Of a DNA stretch of 64,000 bases, positions 61,422 to 64,000 are shown one piece after another. The number at the start of each line of letters is the position of its first letter. Within the stretch, counting starts at the first letter, position 1. Source of the stretch: Lewinellaceae bacterium (GTDB lineage Bacteria; Bacteroidota; Bacteroidia; Chitinophagales; Saprospiraceae); assembly GCA_020636405.1 (NCBI GenBank), contig JACJXW010000004.1:1860001-1924000 (forward strand), given 5' to 3'. The notes under the pieces were generated by a model that was not told where the DNA came from, searched no databases, and saw only the letters and a program-made list of their open reading frames with translations. The translations under genes were made by a program, and so were the position numbers.

Positions 61422-62126
61422 ATGAAGAAATTGTTCCAGGCGCTTTGGGTAGCCCTTCTGTTCCTTTTCCTGATGCCTCAGCCCCTGGAGGCGCAACGCC
61501 ATCGCCGGCGCCACCAGCAGCGGTTCAAGGCGGGACTGATCCTGGGGGGTAACCTCTCGCAGGTGGACGGCGACCGTTACAGCGGTTTCGACAAGGCCAA
61601 TCTGCAGTTCGGGGTGTCCGGTGCAGCTGTACTAAGCGATCATGCCGAGCTGGCGGTTGAATTCCTCTACGCCGGCAGGGGCAGCAGAACAGAAAGTGAT
61701 AAAAACAATGCGCTGGGAGAGAAGGACCGCCGCATTGACCTGCGCTATATGGAGGTGCCCATCCTTTTCCGGTACAGGAAGAAGCCGGAAGAACCCTCTT
61801 CCTTCTTCGAACTGGGTTTTTCCTTTGGCCGTATCATTCGCTCTCAGGTGACAGAGCCGTCATTGCCGGCCGACGGCTTCATTTTCCGCGAGCTGGAAAC
61901 GGATTTCAATAAGAATGAGCTCACGCTGCTGGGCAGCTATGGCCTGCAAGCGTCCCGCCACCTGAAGTTTAAATTCCGCTTCGGCTTCGCTATGACACAG
62001 TTTTACGACAACCCTGCTCCTAAAGAAGAACGCCCCCCCGGCAGCATATTCCTGGGGAACGCAGAGGAACGCATTTCCTTCCTGCGCAATTACTATATGG
62101 CCCTCATGGCCCATTATCAGTTTTGA
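61422..62126 (+). CDS. Outer-membrane beta-barrel protein (PorT-like)
   Basis: 234 residues from the ATG at 61422, giving a signal peptide (MKKLFQALWVALLFLFLMPQPLEAQ). The mature part begins with a basic segment (RHRRRHQQR) and then alternating strands (FKAGLILGGNLSQVDGD, DLRYMEVPILFRYR, FFELGFSFGRII) ending in an aromatic C terminus (MALMAHYQF). The pattern is that of small barrels related to PorT; the exact role is unknown. Confidence 0.8.
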   Translation: MKKLFQALWVALLFLFLMPQPLEAQRHRRRHQQRFKAGLILGGNLSQVDGDRYSGFDKANLQFGVSGAAVLSDHAELAVEFLYAGRGSRTESDKNNALGEKDRRIDLRYMEVPILFRYRKKPEEPSSFFELGFSFGRIIRSQVTEPSLPADGFIFRELETDFNKNELTLLGSYGLQASRHLKFKFRFGFAMTQFYDNPAPKEERPPGSIFLGNAEERISFLRNYYMALMAHYQF

Positions 62127-62130
62127 GTTG

Positions 62131-62138
62131 TATTTTTG
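62131..62138 (+). promoter_or_regulatory. -7 promoter box TATTTTTG
   Basis: Matches TAnnTTTG, overlapping the end of the previous gene and 47-68 bp before the possible starts of the next gene. No -33 TTTG at the expected distance. Confidence 0.4.
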
Positions 62139-62184
62139 CCCGCGTTCGGCCCGGAAGCGCCAGATTCTTCTGGTGCGTATCAAA

Positions 62185-63993
62185 ATGACTGTTATGGCTT
62201 ACAACATGGATACTATTCGCCTTTTCCTGTTTTCCAGTATGATGGCCCTGTACCTCCCCGCGCTGGTATTCGGGCAGGGCAGCGGGCTGCCGCTGGGCAA
62301 CCCCGCCTACCACATCCTGGACCGCCTGGAGATCAAAACGGGACGCCTCACGCCGCACCATTCCTCGCTGAAATACTTCCTGCGCAGCGACGTGGCCGCT
62401 TACGCCCTGGGCATCGATACGGCCCTCTTGCCCCTGACGATCCGGGATCGGCGCGACCTGTATTACATCTTCCGGGACAACAACGAGTGGCTCGTCACTT
62501 CCCGCTTTCCGACCCGCATCGCCGGCCCGCGGGAGCGTATTTTTTCAGATACGTTCATCACTCAGGTGGAGGCCAGTATGGAGAACCCGCGCTACACGAT
62601 CCGCGAAAAGCCCTACCTGGGTTTTCTGTATCCTACCCCCGCCAATATGGTAGAGGTGAACGATAAGTTCTTCCACATCCGGGCCAACCCGTTACTGGAC
62701 TTCAAGCTGGCCAAAGAGCAGGACGACAGCGAGCTGATCTTTACCAATCTTAGGGGCGTAGAGCTTCGTTCGGGCATTGACGACCGCATCTACCTCTACT
62801 TCAACATCACAGAGACACAGGCCCGCTTCCCGAACTACGTCAACCAGCGTATCCGACAGGACCGGGCCCTGCCGGGGGCGGGGCTTTTCAAAGGCTACCG
62901 CAGCCAGATCTTCGACATCACCAACGGTTATGATTACCTCAACGGGCAAGGCTACCTGGCGTTCAACCTTACGCGCCACGTCGGCCTGCAGTTCGGCTAC
63001 GGGCGCAACTTCATCGGCAACGGCTACCGCTCGATGCTGTTGTCCGACTTTTCCAATAACTACCTCTACCTGAAGGCCAACTGGCGGGTGTGGAAGCTGC
63101 ATTACCAGAACCTCTTTCTGGAGCTCGCCGCCCAGTCGAACGCCGGCCTGGGCGCCAACGAGGTGCTGCCCCGCAAGTACATGGCGGCCCACTACCTCAG
63201 TTTCCAGGCCCTTCCCAACCTGAGCTTCGGCATCTTCGAAGGGGTCGTCTTCGACCGGCAGGACGGCGGGTTCGAATTCCAGTATCTCAACCCCGTCATC
63301 CTCTACCGCGCTGTCGAACACGGCCTGGGCAGCCCCGACAACGTGCTCATCGGCCTGGACGCCAAGTGGAATTTCCTGAACCACTTCCAGCTCTACGGCC
63401 AGCTGATGCTCGACGAATTCAAGTTCAGCGAACTGTTCATCGAGCGGCGCGGCTGGTGGGGCAATAAATACGGCCTGCAATTGGGAATGAAGTACATCAA
63501 CGCCTTCGGCCTGGACCACCTCGACCTGCAGGCCGAGTTCAACCAGGCGCGCCCTTACACCTATACGCACCGCGACAGTTCTTCCAGCTATACCCACTAC
63601 AATCAACCACTGGCCCACCCCCTGGGCGCCAACTTCCGGGAGGCCCTGTTCATCGCTCGCTATCAGCCGTTTAAAAAAGTGTGGCTCGAAGGGCGCTTCA
63701 TCCGCGCCGAGTTCGGCGAAGATGCCAATACCCGCCAGAACTGGGGCGGCAATCTGCTCAAATCGCACGACAGCCGCGAGCAGGAGTACGATAACGTGAT
63801 CGGGCAGGGCGTCAACGCCACCACCAACCTGCTGGGGCTGGATGTGAGCTACATGCTGGCTCACAACGTCTGGATCGACCTTCACTATTTCTACCGAAAA
63901 AAGGACAGCGAGGACGACAAGCTGGATGATTCTACGCAGTACTTCGGTGGTGGCGTGCGCATCAATATTGCGAAGCAGCGGATGGATTTTTAG
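62185..63993 (+). CDS. Wzi/RemB-like outer-membrane protein
   Basis: 602 residues from 62185 (ATGs at 62194 and 62206 are also good; the signal peptide runs through LPALVFGQ). The start LPLGNPAYHILDRLEIKTG and then many amphipathic strands (AFNLTRHVGLQFGYGRNFIGNGYRSMLLSD) are typical of the capsule-assembly Wzi family and of RemB, a gliding-motility outer-membrane protein of Bacteroidota. Ends in a beta-strand (FGGGVRINIAKQRMDF). Whether it serves capsule or motility cannot be told. Confidence 0.82.
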   Translation: MTVMAYNMDTIRLFLFSSMMALYLPALVFGQGSGLPLGNPAYHILDRLEIKTGRLTPHHSSLKYFLRSDVAAYALGIDTALLPLTIRDRRDLYYIFRDNNEWLVTSRFPTRIAGPRERIFSDTFITQVEASMENPRYTIREKPYLGFLYPTPANMVEVNDKFFHIRANPLLDFKLAKEQDDSELIFTNLRGVELRSGIDDRIYLYFNITETQARFPNYVNQRIRQDRALPGAGLFKGYRSQIFDITNGYDYLNGQGYLAFNLTRHVGLQFGYGRNFIGNGYRSMLLSDFSNNYLYLKANWRVWKLHYQNLFLELAAQSNAGLGANEVLPRKYMAAHYLSFQALPNLSFGIFEGVVFDRQDGGFEFQYLNPVILYRAVEHGLGSPDNVLIGLDAKWNFLNHFQLYGQLMLDEFKFSELFIERRGWWGNKYGLQLGMKYINAFGLDHLDLQAEFNQARPYTYTHRDSSSSYTHYNQPLAHPLGANFREALFIARYQPFKKVWLEGRFIRAEFGEDANTRQNWGGNLLKSHDSREQEYDNVIGQGVNATTNLLGLDVSYMLAHNVWIDLHYFYRKKDSEDDKLDDSTQYFGGGVRINIAKQRMDF

Positions 63994-64000
63994 GCGCATC

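Noticed and set aside
62692..63999. 435-codon antisense frame opposite the Wzi/RemB-like gene
   Set aside because: Composition-driven shadow; the plus strand has the signal peptide and barrel strands.

Overview
The window is a chromosomal segment of a Bacteroidota bacterium, most likely from the Saprospiria (Lewinella/Phaeodactylibacter-like). This is inferred from gene content: LytS-type kinase/LytTR pairs, PepSY-like secreted proteins, a Wzi/RemB-like outer-membrane protein, a short Bacteroidota-type arginine decarboxylase, promoter-like TAnnTTTG boxes close to starts, and moderately GC-rich codons. No rRNA, phage, CRISPR array or complete insertion sequence is seen.

Layout. 1-1.1 kb: a 258-bp tandem repeat array, with a related single copy at 61.2 kb. 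1.2-7.8 kb: VOC protein, UmuD-like S24 protein with a changed catalytic residue, transketolase, DUF5694 protein, LytS/LytTR pair and a PepSY-like protein. 8.0-11.7 kb: a compact three-gene cassette of a threonine-synthase-like PLP enzyme, a DUF1611/DgcN-like P-loop protein and a PP-loop enzyme resembling MurL. This cassette is the best candidate for an undescribed pathway. 12-15.4 kb: secreted nuclease, metallopeptidase/VWA protein and DUF1772 protein.

15.5-41.8 kb is one long minus-strand block dominated by ion, metal and membrane functions. It holds an RND pump with its adaptor, DUF1003, a VIT1/CCC1 transporter, PPK2, an MprF-like protein, an endonuclease/exonuclease/phosphatase family protein, and a complete N-type ATP synthase operon (atpDCQRBEFAG). 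It continues with an MgtC/DUF4010 protein, an Nramp transporter fused to a universal stress domain, an ECF sigma factor, and a LytTR regulator with a hybrid kinase. A 149-bp MITE with perfect 13-bp ends and an 8-bp target duplication lies just upstream of the LytTR start codon, followed by a decayed tRNA-like sequence.

42-64 kb is mixed: two alpha/beta hydrolases, PepSY-like protein, lipoprotein, a MoxR ATPase (probable partner of the metallopeptidase/VWA protein 30 kb away), TPR/SH3 protein, CPBP protease, a SorAB-like sulfite dehydrogenase pair, 2-hydroxyacid dehydrogenase and BON/LysM protein. A probable ~76-nt small RNA with its own promoter and terminator follows. The end holds a soluble PAS kinase with a FixL-like PAS domain, a cysteine-less thioredoxin-fold protein, arginine decarboxylase, a MazG-like protein and two outer-membrane beta-barrel proteins.

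All functional names come from recognising motifs by eye; no database search was run. Starts were moved inward from the longest reading frame where a signal peptide, ribosome binding site or overlap argued for it.
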